From Gammaproteobacteria bacterium DTU037 (GTDB taxonomy: Bacteria > Pseudomonadota > Gammaproteobacteria > Pseudomonadales > Pseudomonadaceae), in assembly GCA_001513025.1 (NCBI GenBank), contig LFRZ01000152.1:7658-44227 (forward strand): a stretch of 36,570 nt of DNA. The letters are read 5' to 3'. A program made the translations under genes and the position numbers. Shown in pieces: positions 8,380 to 16,595 of the stretch. Under the pieces are notes generated by a model. It was not told where the DNA came from. It worked only from the letters and a program-made list of their open reading frames with translations, and made no database searches. The number at the start of each line of letters is the position of its first letter. Position 1 is the stretch's first letter.

Positions 8380-8385
8380 TACAAT
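8380..8385 (+). promoter_or_regulatory. Candidate -10 box (TACAAT) ahead of yhhQ leader
   Basis: TACAAT at 8380-8385 would start transcription near 8392, placing the preQ1-like element right at the 5' end of the transcript, as is usual for this small riboswitch. I see no good -35 hexamer at 16-18 bases upstream, so the call is weak. An adjacent hairpin CACCTA/TAGGTG lies at 8398-8412. Confidence 0.3.
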
Positions 8386-8414
8386 ACGCGCTCGCAACAC
8401 CTAGCTTAGGTGCC

Positions 8415-8444
8415 CATGGTTCCCTCACCCCATTCAAAAAGGTG
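8415..8444 (+). promoter_or_regulatory. Candidate class I preQ1 riboswitch controlling yhhQ
   Basis: Stem P1 is ATGG (8416-8419) with CCAT (8430-8433). The loop between them starts with TTC, giving the conserved GGTTC. It then has CCT (8423-8425), which can pair with AGG (8440-8442) to form the pseudoknot stem P2. C8429, next to P1, is where the ligand-pairing cytosine of known preQ1-I aptamers sits. An A-rich strand (CAAAAA, 8435-8440) follows P1, as in the family. P2 would capture the Shine-Dalgarno AAGG of yhhQ, giving translational repression by preQ1. The downstream gene is a queuosine-precursor transporter, a known partner of this class. P1 is only 4 bp, so covariance is needed for certainty. 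Confidence 0.7.
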
Positions 8445-8448
8445 TCTT

Positions 8449-9111
8449 ATGTTTGCTCTATCCGACCCACGCCAGCGTGTGGCGGTGCTGACGCTGATTG
8501 CGTTGCATATTTTTATTGTGATCGCCAGTAACTATCTGGTGCAATTCCCCATGCAGCTGTTTGGCTGGCAAACCACCTGGGGTGCCTTTAGCTTTCCCTT
8601 TATTTTCTTAGCCACTGATCTCACCGTACGTTTACTCGGTAAACAACCGGCGCGGCGGGTGATTGCCTCTGTTATGTTGCCGGCGTTATTGGTGTCCTAT
8701 GGGGTCTCAGTCTTGTTTCAAGAAGGGACATTTCGCGGCGCTGCAGCTTTGCTGGAACTCAACACCTTTGTCCTGCGTATTTCTTTAGCCAGTTTTGCTG
8801 CTTATGCAGTAGGTCAATTGGCGGATATTCAGGTGTTTGATCGTTTGCGCCAGCGACCTCAATGGTGGATCGCACCTACAGCCTCAACAGTGCTGGGCAA
8901 TCTGCTGGATACTTTTGTATTTTTCACCATAGCCTTTTGGTACAGCAGCAATCCCTTTATGGCTGAGCATTGGGTAGAGATTGCCACAGTCGACTACATC
9001 ATCAAAATTATGATCAGTTTGCTGCTGTTTATTCCACTTTACGGCTTGCTACTCAATCTATTGCTGCGTGTTATGGGCGCACCGACAGCGACTAAAGCTT
9101 CAGCACTTTAG
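8449..9111 (+). CDS. yhhQ: Queuosine precursor transporter YhhQ (Vut_1/COG1738 family)
   Basis: This membrane protein of about 220 residues has about six hydrophobic helices. The N-terminal part contains NYLVQFPMQLFGWQTTWGAF followed by SFPFIFLATDLTVRLLG, the FPxxFLxTD signature of the YhhQ family, and later TASTVLGNLLDTFVFFTIAF with conserved N and D residues in a membrane helix. Family members take up preQ0/preQ1 for queuosine synthesis in the wobble position of GUN-decoding tRNAs. The ATG at 8449 was chosen because AAGG (8439-8442) lies 6 bases upstream; the reading from 8410 would run through the leader structure. The preQ1-like leader immediately upstream supports the assignment. It converges with yacG. 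Confidence 0.92.
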   Translation: MFALSDPRQRVAVLTLIALHIFIVIASNYLVQFPMQLFGWQTTWGAFSFPFIFLATDLTVRLLGKQPARRVIASVMLPALLVSYGVSVLFQEGTFRGAAALLELNTFVLRISLASFAAYAVGQLADIQVFDRLRQRPQWWIAPTASTVLGNLLDTFVFFTIAFWYSSNPFMAEHWVEIATVDYIIKIMISLLLFIPLYGLLLNLLLRVMGAPTATKASAL

Positions 9112-9121
9112 CTGTTTCCTG

Positions 9122-9154
9122 ACCAGCGGCGCTTAGACTCTATGCGCCGCTGGT
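9122..9154. terminator. GC-rich hairpin between convergent genes, possible bidirectional terminator
   Basis: ACCAGCGGCGC (9122-9132) pairs perfectly with GCGCCGCTGGT (9144-9154) around an 11-base loop. It lies 11 bases after the yhhQ stop and 73 bases beyond the yacG stop on the other strand. Neither side carries a T-run, so it may be a weak terminator or an RNA-end stabiliser. Confidence 0.45.
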
Positions 9155-9226
9155 ACGGCCAGCTCAAGGTTCACAAGCAGGTCAACCACTGACACAGCCT
9201 TCTCTTTGCAACTGCCGGTAAGTCGA

Positions 9227-9427
9227 TTAGTGGTTGAGCTCACCGCTAAACACATCATCTAAATCAGGCTCACCAGGAATGGCATGTTCTTCTGATGCCC
9301 AAGCACCTAAATCAATCAATTTGCAACGTTCGCTACAAAAGGGGCGAAAAGGACTTTGCGCGCCCCACTCCACAGGTTTTTCACAGGTGGGACAGGCCAC
9401 TGTTGTGACTGTCGTCTTTGCAGTCAT
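9227..9427 (-). CDS. yacG: DNA gyrase inhibitor YacG, zinc-binding
   Basis: The protein has about 66 residues, the size of YacG. It has the four-cysteine zinc knuckle CPTC (about 12-15) and [11 protein letters not shown] (about 31-41), followed by an acidic tail (PDLDD). YacG binds GyrB and inhibits gyrase in Escherichia coli. The ATG at 9427 shares its A with the coaE stop codon (TGATG), and the strong GGAGGT just upstream sits inside the end of coaE. The coaE-yacG pair is conserved in gammaproteobacteria, usually behind pilD, which is not present here. Confidence 0.92.
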   Translation of the reverse strand: MTAKTTVTTVACPTCEKPVEWGAQSPFRPFCSERCKLIDLGAWASEEHAIPGEPDLDDVFSGELNH

Positions 9428-10035
9428 CACTGACCTCCTTTTAAAGTTAAATAATAGTCATGCAAACGTGCAACTTCACGCTGCAAGGTCGCTTTATCGG
9501 CCGCATTACACAGCACATCATCGGCATATTTTAAACGCTCATCACGCTCAAGCTGCGCCTGCATGATCGCACGCAACTGCGCCTCAGACACTTGATCACG
9601 CTGCAGCGCACGCGCCATCTGCACCTCGCTCGGCACATCGACCACCAGCACGCGTTGTACAATTTTGTGCTGGCCCGACTCAATCAGCAATGGTGAGACT
9701 AAAATGGCATACGGTGACTGCGCTGCGGCTAAAAACTGCTGTATCTCTGCCCGAATCAATGGGTGCAGCAACTGCTCTAACCACTGCCGCTGCTCTGGCT
9801 CAGCAAAAATATGCTCGCGCAACGTCGCACGATTAAGCTGTCCATCAGCCAGCAAGATAGCGTCACCAAAGCGATCAACGATTTTTTCCAAAGCCGGGCG
9901 ACCCGGCTCCACCACCCAGCGCGCCGCATGATCGGCATCTACCGCCTCAATACCCAGCTCAACAAAGGCATCCGCGGCGGCGCTTTTACCACTACCAATG
10001 CCACCGGTAAGCCCCAACACCCAAGGTTTACTCAC
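9427..10035 (-). CDS. coaE: Dephospho-CoA kinase
   Basis: The protein of about 202 residues catalyses the last step of coenzyme A synthesis, ATP-dependent phosphorylation of the dephospho-CoA ribose. The P-loop [14 protein letters not shown] is at the N terminus (about residues 7-20), followed by the [11 protein letters not shown] segment that binds dephospho-CoA and the LLIESGQ lid region. The start is taken as GTG at 10035: AAAGGA lies 7 bases upstream and the protein then has normal family length and begins [12 protein letters not shown]. Reading from the ATG at 10101 would add 22 residues without family support. It is translationally coupled to yacG. Confidence 0.94.
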   Translation of the reverse strand: MSKPWVLGLTGGIGSGKSAAADAFVELGIEAVDADHAARWVVEPGRPALEKIVDRFGDAILLADGQLNRATLREHIFAEPEQRQWLEQLLHPLIRAEIQQFLAAAQSPYAILVSPLLIESGQHKIVQRVLVVDVPSEVQMARALQRDQVSEAQLRAIMQAQLERDERLKYADDVLCNAADKATLQREVARLHDYYLTLKGGQ

Positions 10036-10129
10036 ACTTTTGTCCTTTATTAGCTGCACTCTATATTGATGCTCAGCGATGCCCGCAGCTCGCACGGGCA
10101 AGCTGCGGCATATCCGCCACTCTAGCCAG

Positions 10130-10933
10130 TTATTTCGGGAAAAATAAACGTTTTAACTCTGCACCAGGATCATTGGCACGCATAAAGGCTTCACCCACTA
10201 AAAAGGCATGCACATTATTAATTTCCATCAACTCCACGTCCGTGCGCTGTAAAATACCACTTTCGGTAATCACCAAACGCTCTTGTGGAATACGCGGCAA
10301 TAACTCTAAGGTGGTTTCCAGTGAGACTTCAAAATTATGCAGGTTACGGTTATTAATGCCCACCAGAGGCGTATCGAGATGAGTCAGTACACGATCCAGC
10401 TCAGCGCCATCATGCACTTCGGCTAACACATCTAAACCCAGCTCTTTTGCTGCGGCAGCCAGTTCCAGCAGTTGTCCGTCATCTAAGCAGGCGGCAATCA
10501 ACAGCACACAATCGGCACCTAAAGCCCGCGCTTCGATAATCTGATAAGGATCCACCATAAAATCTTTACGTATCACTGGCAGCGCACAAGCATTACGCGC
10601 TTCTTGCAAGTAACGATCGGCACCTTGGAAAAAATCAATATCAGTCAAGACTGACAAACAGGTGGCACCGCCTTGGGCATAACTTTGCGCCAGCCAAGCG
10701 GGGACAAAATCTTCACGTATCACGCCTTTACTGGGCGAGGCTTTTTTAATTTCAGCAATCACTGCCGGTAGTTTTTTCTGTACTTGCTGTTGTAAAGCGC
10801 GGGCAAAACCTCGTGGTGTAGATGCCTGCGCCGCTTGTGCGTGTAATTCGCTTAAGCTGACGATTTGTTTGCGCGCGGCAACTTCTTCATGTTTACGCGC
10901 GACAATTTTTTCTAAAACCGTTGGAATACTCAT
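10130..10933 (-). CDS. trpC: Indole-3-glycerol phosphate synthase
   Basis: The 267-residue single-domain enzyme converts carboxyphenylamino-deoxyribulose phosphate to indole-3-glycerol phosphate. The TIM-barrel motifs are visible: [11 protein letters not shown] (beta-1, catalytic Lys), [51 protein letters not shown] and ITESGI. It is not fused to TrpF, as in pseudomonads. Its ATG overlaps the trpD stop (ATGA), so trpD and trpC are coupled. It is the last gene of the trp cluster; 28 bases past its stop, within the intergenic space, comes the longer reading of coaE on the same strand. No terminator was identified in that short gap. Confidence 0.97.
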   Translation of the reverse strand: MSIPTVLEKIVARKHEEVAARKQIVSLSELHAQAAQASTPRGFARALQQQVQKKLPAVIAEIKKASPSKGVIREDFVPAWLAQSYAQGGATCLSVLTDIDFFQGADRYLQEARNACALPVIRKDFMVDPYQIIEARALGADCVLLIAACLDDGQLLELAAAAKELGLDVLAEVHDGAELDRVLTHLDTPLVGINNRNLHNFEVSLETTLELLPRIPQERLVITESGILQRTDVELMEINNVHAFLVGEAFMRANDPGAELKRLFFPK

Positions 10934-11979
10934 GAATGAGCAGCCTCCTGCTTAAATACTGCGGTAAATGACACCAATTCAGATAATTTCTCTAGAGCAA
11001 GACCGGTGTAGATGGTGTCATGCGCGCGCGCCACCCCCTCTTTTAAGGTGCTGGCGACGCCGGCCGCATATAAGGCCGCGCCCGCATTAAGGGCAATCAT
11101 TTCTGCCGCTTTATGCGCATAAGGCAACTCACGCGGACCTAAAGCATCACGAATCAATCGATAAGACGCATCAGCATCCTCCACTTCTAAGCCAATTAAC
11201 GACTGGCTATGGATACCAAAATCTTCTGGCTGAATCCGGTACTCAGTAATCTCACCATCTTTTAACTCAGCCACCAATGTCGGCGCGCCTAAGCTGATCT
11301 CATCCATACCGTCTTGCGCATGCACCACCAGTACATGGTTACTGCCTAAACGCAGCAGTACTTCCGCCAAAGGCCGGCACAGTTGCTTGCTAAATACGCC
11401 AATTACTTGGTTTTTTACCTGCGCCGGATTGCTGATCGGACCCAAGATATTAAATAAGGTACGCAAACCCAACTCGCGGCGCGGGCCGCTGGCGTGACGC
11501 ATCGCACCATGGTGCGCAGGGGCAAACATAAAGCCAACCCCTACGGTTTCAATACAACGGGTCACTTGTTCAGCAGTTAAGTCTAAATTGACCCCTGCCG
11601 CTTCCAGCAAATCGGCACTGCCACTTTTGCCTGAAACCGCACGGTTACCGTGTTTTGCCACTTGGCCACCGGCGGCGGCCACCACAAACGCTGCTGCAGT
11701 GGAGACATTGAAAATATTCATGCCATCGCCGCCGGTACCACAGGTATCAACCAAATGTTCACCAGAAATCACCACCGGCTCGGCCAGCTCTCGCAGCACT
11801 TGCACAGCACCAACAATTTCATCAATACTTTCACTTTTCATGCGCATGGCCACTAAAAACCCGCCAACTTGCGCATCTGTGCACTGTCCAGTCATGATTT
11901 GTCGCATCACCGACTGCATCTCTGCGGTGCTTAAATCTAAATGACTCACCACTCGACTCAGCGCTTGTTTAATATCCAT
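10930..11979 (-). CDS. trpD: Anthranilate phosphoribosyltransferase
   Basis: The 349-residue protein transfers phosphoribosyl from PRPP to anthranilate. The family markers are the PRPP loop [17 protein letters not shown], the [20 protein letters not shown] stretch that binds anthranilate and PRPP, and the DE pair in [12 protein letters not shown] that coordinates magnesium. The N-terminal helical domain (about 1-70) is intact. The ATG shares a base with the trpG stop (TAATG) and the 3' end overlaps trpC, so trpG, trpD and trpC form a tightly coupled unit, the arrangement known for pseudomonads. It is not fused to the glutamine amidotransferase, unlike in enteric bacteria. Confidence 0.97.
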   Translation of the reverse strand: MDIKQALSRVVSHLDLSTAEMQSVMRQIMTGQCTDAQVGGFLVAMRMKSESIDEIVGAVQVLRELAEPVVISGEHLVDTCGTGGDGMNIFNVSTAAAFVVAAAGGQVAKHGNRAVSGKSGSADLLEAAGVNLDLTAEQVTRCIETVGVGFMFAPAHHGAMRHASGPRRELGLRTLFNILGPISNPAQVKNQVIGVFSKQLCRPLAEVLLRLGSNHVLVVHAQDGMDEISLGAPTLVAELKDGEITEYRIQPEDFGIHSQSLIGLEVEDADASYRLIRDALGPRELPYAHKAAEMIALNAGAALYAAGVASTLKEGVARAHDTIYTGLALEKLSELVSFTAVFKQEAAHS

Positions 11980-12572
11980 TAACGCTGTCCTCCCGTTTGC
12001 TTTAAAAAGTTGGCCAACAAAGCATGGCCTTGCTCAGTCAAAATTGATTCTGGGTGAAACTGCACCCCTTCAATATTTAAAGTGCGATGCTGTACACCCA
12101 TAATCGCCTCTAACTCACCTTGCTCAGTTTGCGTCCAAGCGGTCATCACTAAGTCGGACGGCAAGCTGTCTGGCGCCACCACCAAAGAATGGTAACGGGT
12201 GGCGGTCAGCGGATTATTTAAGCCGCTAAACACCCCTTGATTGTGATGATAGACTGGGCTGGTTTTGCCATGCATCGGCTGCGCGGCGCGAACCACTTCG
12301 CCACCAAACACCTGACCAATACTCTGATGACCTAAACACACCCCTAAAATCGGCACTAAACCGGCAAACGCCTGAATGGCTGCTAATGACACACCGGCGT
12401 CATTAGGCGTGCAAGGTCCTGGCGAAATTACCACCCGCTCAGGTTGCATGGCCAATAACTCAGGCACAGTGTATTCATCATTACGCACCACCTTCACCTC
12501 AGCGCCCAGCTCAGCAAAATACTGCACCAGATTCCAGGTAAAAGAGTCGTAATTGTCGATCATTAGCAACAT
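11979..12572 (-). CDS. trpG: Anthranilate synthase glutamine amidotransferase subunit
   Basis: The 197-residue class I amidotransferase supplies ammonia to TrpE. The oxyanion strand [10 protein letters not shown], the nucleophile elbow [11 protein letters not shown] (Cys about 79) and the catalytic GVQFHPESI (His and Glu near 170) are all present. The same type of subunit can serve para-aminobenzoate synthase (PabA), so a dual role is possible. The start is supported by AAGGA about 9 bases upstream. Only 45 bases separate it from ddh on the same strand, so it probably depends on transcription from upstream, unless a promoter lies inside ddh. Confidence 0.95.
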   Translation of the reverse strand: MLLMIDNYDSFTWNLVQYFAELGAEVKVVRNDEYTVPELLAMQPERVVISPGPCTPNDAGVSLAAIQAFAGLVPILGVCLGHQSIGQVFGGEVVRAAQPMHGKTSPVYHHNQGVFSGLNNPLTATRYHSLVVAPDSLPSDLVMTAWTQTEQGELEAIMGVQHRTLNIEGVQFHPESILTEQGHALLANFLKQTGGQR

Positions 12573-12617
12573 ACAAGGCGGTCCTTAGTTCGATTAAGGG
12601 ATAGGGTTCAATAGCCC

Positions 12618-13604
12618 TTACAGCAGTTCTTTACGTAACTGTGCTGGGCTTTTTGGCGACAACAAACCTGGGGCAATATCAAATACAGTTTTCGCACCAA
12701 TATCATTCACTCGAGCTAAACGATACACAGCACGGGCATAGGCCACCAGGACACTGGCAGTAAACTCAGGGTTACTTGCCAGTGTCAGCGAGTATTCAAT
12801 GCTTTGCTTACTGTCTGCACCGCTATGACCGCTACGAATCACAAAGCCGCCGTGTGGCATGCTGCTGTGCTCTTTATCGAAGGTGGCCTGGTCAATAAAA
12901 TTAACCACCGTATCGTAGTCAGCAAAATAGTCTGGCATCGTGACAATACTGTCACGTATCACCTCAGCATCGGCACCCTCGTCCAGCACGATATAGCACT
13001 CGCGTGTATGCTTTTCACGCGTGCTCAGTTCAGGCTGTTCGCCACTGCGTACGCGCGCCATGGCCTCTGTAGAGGGTAAAGTGTATTGCACACCTGCTTT
13101 AACCCCAGGCACACGGCGTACAGCGTCCGAATGGCCTTGGCTTAAGCCTTTACCCCAGAAAGTATAGGTCTCGCCTTCTGGCAGAATGGCTTCGCCGTAT
13201 AGGCGGTTGAGTGAGAACAAACCTGGATCCCAACCCACTGACAATAAAGCCACACGCCCTGCATCACGTGCCGATTGGTCCAGCGCCGCATAGTACTCAG
13301 GCACTTTGGCGTGGGTATCAAAACTATCCACAGTATTAAAAAACTGCGCCAAGTACGGCCCCTGCTCTGGCAAGTCAGACTTGGAGCCACCGCAGAGAAT
13401 CATCACATCAACGTCATCTTGATACTGCTCGATATCCGCCATGGCATACACAGGTACGTCATTATCCAGCAAGGTCACGCTGGCCGGATCACGACGACTG
13501 AACACGCCAACCAGACTCATATCTGGGTTTTGCTTCAAGGCTAATTCAACGCCACGTCCTAAATTGCCATAACCGGCAATTGCTACTCTAATTCGATGAG
13601 ACAT
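12618..13604 (-). CDS. ddh: meso-Diaminopimelate D-dehydrogenase
   Basis: The 328-residue protein matches the length of NADPH-dependent meso-DAP dehydrogenases, which aminate tetrahydrodipicolinate directly to meso-DAP for lysine and peptidoglycan. The N-terminal Rossmann motif is VAIAGYGNLGRGVELAL. Then come LCGGSKSDLPEQGP and NTVDSFDTH, LSVGWDPGLFSLNRL, and the substrate segment FWGKGLSQGHSDAVRRVPGV, all typical of Ddh. The C-terminal HSGADSKQSIEYSLTLASNPEFTASVL fits as well. It lies between trpE (52 bases upstream) and trpG (45 bases downstream) on the same strand, an unusual place because it has no role in tryptophan synthesis. The normal acylase branch (dapD/C/E/F) probably exists elsewhere. 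Transfer into the cluster is plausible but untested. Confidence 0.93.
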   Translation of the reverse strand: MSHRIRVAIAGYGNLGRGVELALKQNPDMSLVGVFSRRDPASVTLLDNDVPVYAMADIEQYQDDVDVMILCGGSKSDLPEQGPYLAQFFNTVDSFDTHAKVPEYYAALDQSARDAGRVALLSVGWDPGLFSLNRLYGEAILPEGETYTFWGKGLSQGHSDAVRRVPGVKAGVQYTLPSTEAMARVRSGEQPELSTREKHTRECYIVLDEGADAEVIRDSIVTMPDYFADYDTVVNFIDQATFDKEHSSMPHGGFVIRSGHSGADSKQSIEYSLTLASNPEFTASVLVAYARAVYRLARVNDIGAKTVFDIAPGLLSPKSPAQLRKELL

Positions 13605-13656
13605 AATGACCTACCTTTACAGTTAAAACATAAATACAATTAAATCCATAACCCAC

Positions 13657-15135
13657 TTACGGCTTACTTTTTTCAGCCAACGCAACGGCTTTAAACATGG
13701 CGCGACGCTTATTTAAGGTTTCTTCCCATTCCAGTGCAGGCTGCGAGTCAGTGACGATTCCTGCGCCCGCTTGCACATGCAACTGACCGTTTTTAATCAC
13801 CGCTGTACGGATCGCAATCGCGGTATCCATATTGCCATTCCACGCCCAATAACCGACCGCACCGCCATACACACCTCGTTTCACCGGCTCCAGCTGATCA
13901 ATGATTTCCATGGCGCGCACTTTCGGTGCACCAGACAAGGTACCCGCCGGTAAAATAGCACGCAAAGCATCCATAGAATTGAGCTCGCGACGCAACTGAC
14001 CAGTAACATTGGAAACGATATGCATCACGTTGGAATAACGCTCAATAATCATTTTCTCGGTCACTTTAACACTGCCAGTTTGCGCAACTCGGCCGACATC
14101 ATTACGGCCTAAATCAATCAGCATCAAGTGCTCAGCCAACTCTTTTTTATCGGCTAACAACTCTTGTTCAAGCGCATTATCCTCGTCTTCAGTTGCACCG
14201 CGTGGCCGCGTACCGGCAATCGGGCGCACGGTGACTAAACCCTCCTCAACCCGCACCAACACCTCAGGTGAGCTGCCCACCACATGGAACTCAGCAAAGT
14301 TAAAGAAGTACATATAAGGCGTGGGATTAAAGCAGCGCAGCGCACGATAGAGATCAATCGGTGCCGCAGTAAAAGGCACTGACATGCGCTGAGAAATCAC
14401 CACCTGCATGCAGTCACCGGCGGCGATATATTCTTTGATTTGCAACACCGCTTGTTCATAGTCCGTACGACTGAAACTAGAGGTAAACTCCGGCTCAATG
14501 CCATCAATCGCATTAAGATCCACACCCATACGCGGCGTTAAGGGTTTACGCAATTGCGCGCTGAGTAACTCCAGTTCAACCAAGCCTTGCTCGTAGGCAT
14601 CGGCCTTACTAGGGTCGGCTAAAACAATTAAATGCAACTTGCCGGATAAATTATCAAACACCACCACCGCATCCGAGACCAACAATAAAATATCGGGGGT
14701 ACCCAGTGGATCAGGATTGGGGCATTCGGCTAAGCGTTGCTCAACATAACGCACGCTGTCATAACCAAAATAACCGACTAAACCGCCATTAAAACGTGGC
14801 AAACCAGGCAACGTTGGCACCTGGTAGCGCGCTTTGAATTGCTCGACAAACGCCAGTGGATCATCCACATCCAGATCTTCAACCACGCGCTCATCAGTAA
14901 TCACCCGCACACGCTTACCATCAACACGTAAACGGGTACGACTGGGTAAACCAATAATGGAAAAACGCCCCCACTTCTCACCGCCTTGGACAGACTCCAG
15001 CAGGTAGGAGTAAGGGGCATCCGCCAGCTTTAAGTAAATCGACAGCGGGGTGTCAAAGTCGGCTAGCGTTTCGCGCGCCAAAGGAATACGGTTGTAGCCT
15101 TGTGCAGCTAAACGCAAAAATTCTTCGTGGGTCAT
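13657..15135 (-). CDS. trpE: Anthranilate synthase component I
   Basis: The protein of about 492 residues makes anthranilate from chorismate. The N-terminal region contains [21 protein letters not shown], where LLES is the tryptophan feedback-binding element. The C-terminal chorismate-binding domain includes [51 protein letters not shown] and [16 protein letters not shown]. The ATG at 15135 is chosen because GAGG lies 5 bases upstream and the protein then begins [11 protein letters not shown], the pattern I expect of pseudomonad TrpE; the reading from 15174 would start inside the terminator region. A leader peptide with two Trp codons and a terminator-like hairpin precede it, suggesting transcriptional attenuation. 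Confidence 0.96.
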   Translation of the reverse strand: MTHEEFLRLAAQGYNRIPLARETLADFDTPLSIYLKLADAPYSYLLESVQGGEKWGRFSIIGLPSRTRLRVDGKRVRVITDERVVEDLDVDDPLAFVEQFKARYQVPTLPGLPRFNGGLVGYFGYDSVRYVEQRLAECPNPDPLGTPDILLLVSDAVVVFDNLSGKLHLIVLADPSKADAYEQGLVELELLSAQLRKPLTPRMGVDLNAIDGIEPEFTSSFSRTDYEQAVLQIKEYIAAGDCMQVVISQRMSVPFTAAPIDLYRALRCFNPTPYMYFFNFAEFHVVGSSPEVLVRVEEGLVTVRPIAGTRPRGATEDEDNALEQELLADKKELAEHLMLIDLGRNDVGRVAQTGSVKVTEKMIIERYSNVMHIVSNVTGQLRRELNSMDALRAILPAGTLSGAPKVRAMEIIDQLEPVKRGVYGGAVGYWAWNGNMDTAIAIRTAVIKNGQLHVQAGAGIVTDSQPALEWEETLNKRRAMFKAVALAEKSKP

Positions 15136-15163
15136 ATCAGCCTCGTGGCAAGAGGAAAAGGGG

Positions 15164-15193
15164 AACACAAACAATGCCGCCAGATTTGGCGAC
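15164..15193 (-). terminator. Candidate trpE attenuator (leader terminator)
   Basis: On the minus strand GTCGCCA (15193-15187) pairs with TGGCGGC (15182-15176) around the loop AATC: seven base pairs, one of them G-U. A T-rich run follows (ATTGTTTGTGTT). It sits 10 bases after the leader-peptide stop and 40 bases before the trpE ATG. The 5' arm can instead pair with TTGGCG in the leader, which spans a Trp codon, giving two exclusive structures. Function as an attenuator is inferred. Confidence 0.55.
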
Positions 15194-15202
15194 GCATATA
15201 AA

Positions 15203-15274
15203 TTAGACGCGCCAACGCCAACGGTCTGATACCGCTGGTAACGTGCCTATCAATAGTTTGCGATCAACAACCAC
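15203..15274 (-). CDS. Candidate trp leader peptide with two Trp codons
   Basis: A 23-codon reading frame starts at GTG (15274), seven bases after AAAGGA (15287-15282), and ends ...DRWRWRV-stop, with Trp codons at 15220-15218 and 15214-15212. A terminator-like hairpin with a T-rich tail follows after 10 bases, then trpE. Attenuation of trpE has been reported in Pseudomonas putida, as I recall, which makes a regulatory leader reasonable. The same frame stays open for 93 codons up to 15484, but that longer reading has no recognisable domain. A classical antiterminator between the Trp codons and the terminator is not obvious, so the exact mechanism is unresolved. Confidence 0.5.
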   Translation of the reverse strand: MVVDRKLLIGTLPAVSDRWRWRV

Positions 15275-15311
15275 GAGCGGGTCCTTTGGAGTGGACTGAA
15301 AATATTCAACA

Positions 15312-15340
15312 ACACTAGCGCAGGCCATCATAACGCGCAA
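15312..15340 (-). promoter_or_regulatory. Candidate sigma-70 promoter for the trp leader
   Basis: On the minus strand TTGCGC (15340-15335) and TAGTGT (15317-15312) are separated by 17 bases, giving a start near 15305, about 30 bases ahead of the leader GTG. Both boxes are imperfect. The rest of the gap up to mnmH (15341-15491) shows nothing else I can identify. Confidence 0.35.
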
Positions 15341-15491
15341 CCCGTAGATGCGAGTTTTTACGATTTCAGCCGACCCGCGCTGTAATTGCCAACACTTAGA
15401 TGACTCTCGACACAGTTTCAGCCCACGCCTAGCGGTGTCGATCCGGCATCCCAAAACACCACTGCGCGCGCCGTATCTTTGCATATGTTGC

Positions 15492-16595
15492 TTAGACCAA
15501 GCGTGCTGATGCCACTAAATACTCACGAACCTCCGCGGCACTGCCTCTGAACTCAGTGACGCCTTCTCGATGCAATAACTGATATTCATACATAGGATCG
15601 CAATACTCACTTAAGAGAATTTTAATCCACTCGCGGTGCAGACTATTATCACCGCGCTGATGCTCAGCCAGTGCGTGCTGCAGCAACGCATCAAGTTTCT
15701 GATACTGCACGCCACCTAAACGTTTTTGTATTCTCTGCAAGGAGTCTGTCAAATCTTCACTGAAAGCGATAAATCCAGCCTCTAGACCTTCAGCCTGCTG
15801 CCACTCCTCAAGTTTATGCAAAATATAATTACGGAAGCTATGCTCAACACGTTGTTCTAAGCTTGCCGTGACCACCACCACCGGCGCCACAGTCATGCGC
15901 TCGCGCAGATACAGAGGCAGCGCACAGCGGCCAATAAGCCGGCTTTCATCTTCCAGCAGAATACGTTGCTGAGGCGCGGCATGCTGCTGGCGTAAAAAAG
16001 CAATCGCCAGGGTGTTTTCAAAATCAATTTGCGCAGGTTGCCCAGCTGGTCGCTTACCAAAGGAGCTGCCGCGGTGGTGAGCAATGCCCTCTAGGTCAAT
16101 ACTGTTGTCCAGCGTATTCAGTAGATCCGTTTTAGCACAACCGGTGTGTCCGGCTAAAATACAAAAACCACTGTCAGCCACAATCTGTTCTTGAGTATCA
16201 ATTAAAAAACGGCGCATGGCTTTGTAGCCACCGATGATACGCGGATAATCACAGCCGGCCTCTTTCATCCATTGCTGCACAATCTGGCTACGTAAACCAC
16301 CCCGAAAACAATACAAATAGCCGTCGGGATGCTGACGGGCAAAGGCCAGCCATTGTTCTAATCGTTGTTGCTTGGTCTCACCACACACCAACTCATGACC
16401 CAGCGTAAGAGCAGCTGCCTGACCTTGCTCTTTATAACAGGTACCAACTTTGGCCCGCTCATCATCGCTCATTAATGGCAGACTGACTGTATGCGGAAAG
16501 GCACCCTTGCTAAATTCCAACGGCGCACGGGTATCCATCATCGGTGTATCAGTTAAAAATAGGCGGGTAAAATCTTCAGTATCGGCCCGGCTCAT
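15492..16595 (-). CDS. mnmH: tRNA 2-selenouridine synthase (rhodanese plus P-loop)
   Basis: The 367-residue protein (also called SelU/YbbB) replaces the sulfur or geranylthio group of wobble 2-thiouridine with selenium from selenophosphate. The N-terminal rhodanese domain (about 1-125) carries the active-site YCFRGGLRS with Cys96. The C-terminal P-loop domain (about 140-365) has the loop GHTGCAKT at 149-156. The residue before the P-loop lysine is Ala rather than the usual Gly, a possible oddity. The start overlaps the selD stop by 4 bases (ATGA), so the enzyme is coupled to its selenium-donor synthase. The assignment is strong from the two-domain layout and the selD partner. Confidence 0.93.
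   Translation of the reverse strand: MSRADTEDFTRLFLTDTPMMDTRAPLEFSKGAFPHTVSLPLMSDDERAKVGTCYKEQGQAAALTLGHELVCGETKQQRLEQWLAFARQHPDGYLYCFRGGLRSQIVQQWMKEAGCDYPRIIGGYKAMRRFLIDTQEQIVADSGFCILAGHTGCAKTDLLNTLDNSIDLEGIAHHRGSSFGKRPAGQPAQIDFENTLAIAFLRQQHAAPQQRILLEDESRLIGRCALPLYLRERMTVAPVVVVTASLEQRVEHSFRNYILHKLEEWQQAEGLEAGFIAFSEDLTDSLQRIQKRLGGVQYQKLDALLQHALAEHQRGDNSLHREWIKILLSEYCDPMYEYQLLHREGVTEFRGSAAEVREYLVASARLV

Noticed and set aside
8398-8412. Hairpin CACCTA-GCT-TAGGTG as a terminator for the ABC operon
   Set aside because: It has only 6 pairs, a 3-base loop, no T-run, and sits directly next to the riboswitch-like fold; it is more likely part of the yhhQ leader.
11588-11944. A 118-codon plus-strand frame opposite trpD
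   Set aside because: It mirrors conserved TrpD coding sequence and has no ribosome site or domain.
12594-12620. Inverted TAAGGG/CCCTTA between ddh and trpG as a terminator
   Set aside because: The stem is only 6 bp with a 14-base loop and overlaps the ddh stop; there is no T-run, so it should not separate ddh from trpG.
15203-15484. A 93-codon minus-strand frame between mnmH and trpE as a full gene
   Set aside because: It has no recognisable domain, no ribosome site at its first ATG, and a promoter-like element inside it. Only its last 23 codons make sense, as a trp leader peptide.
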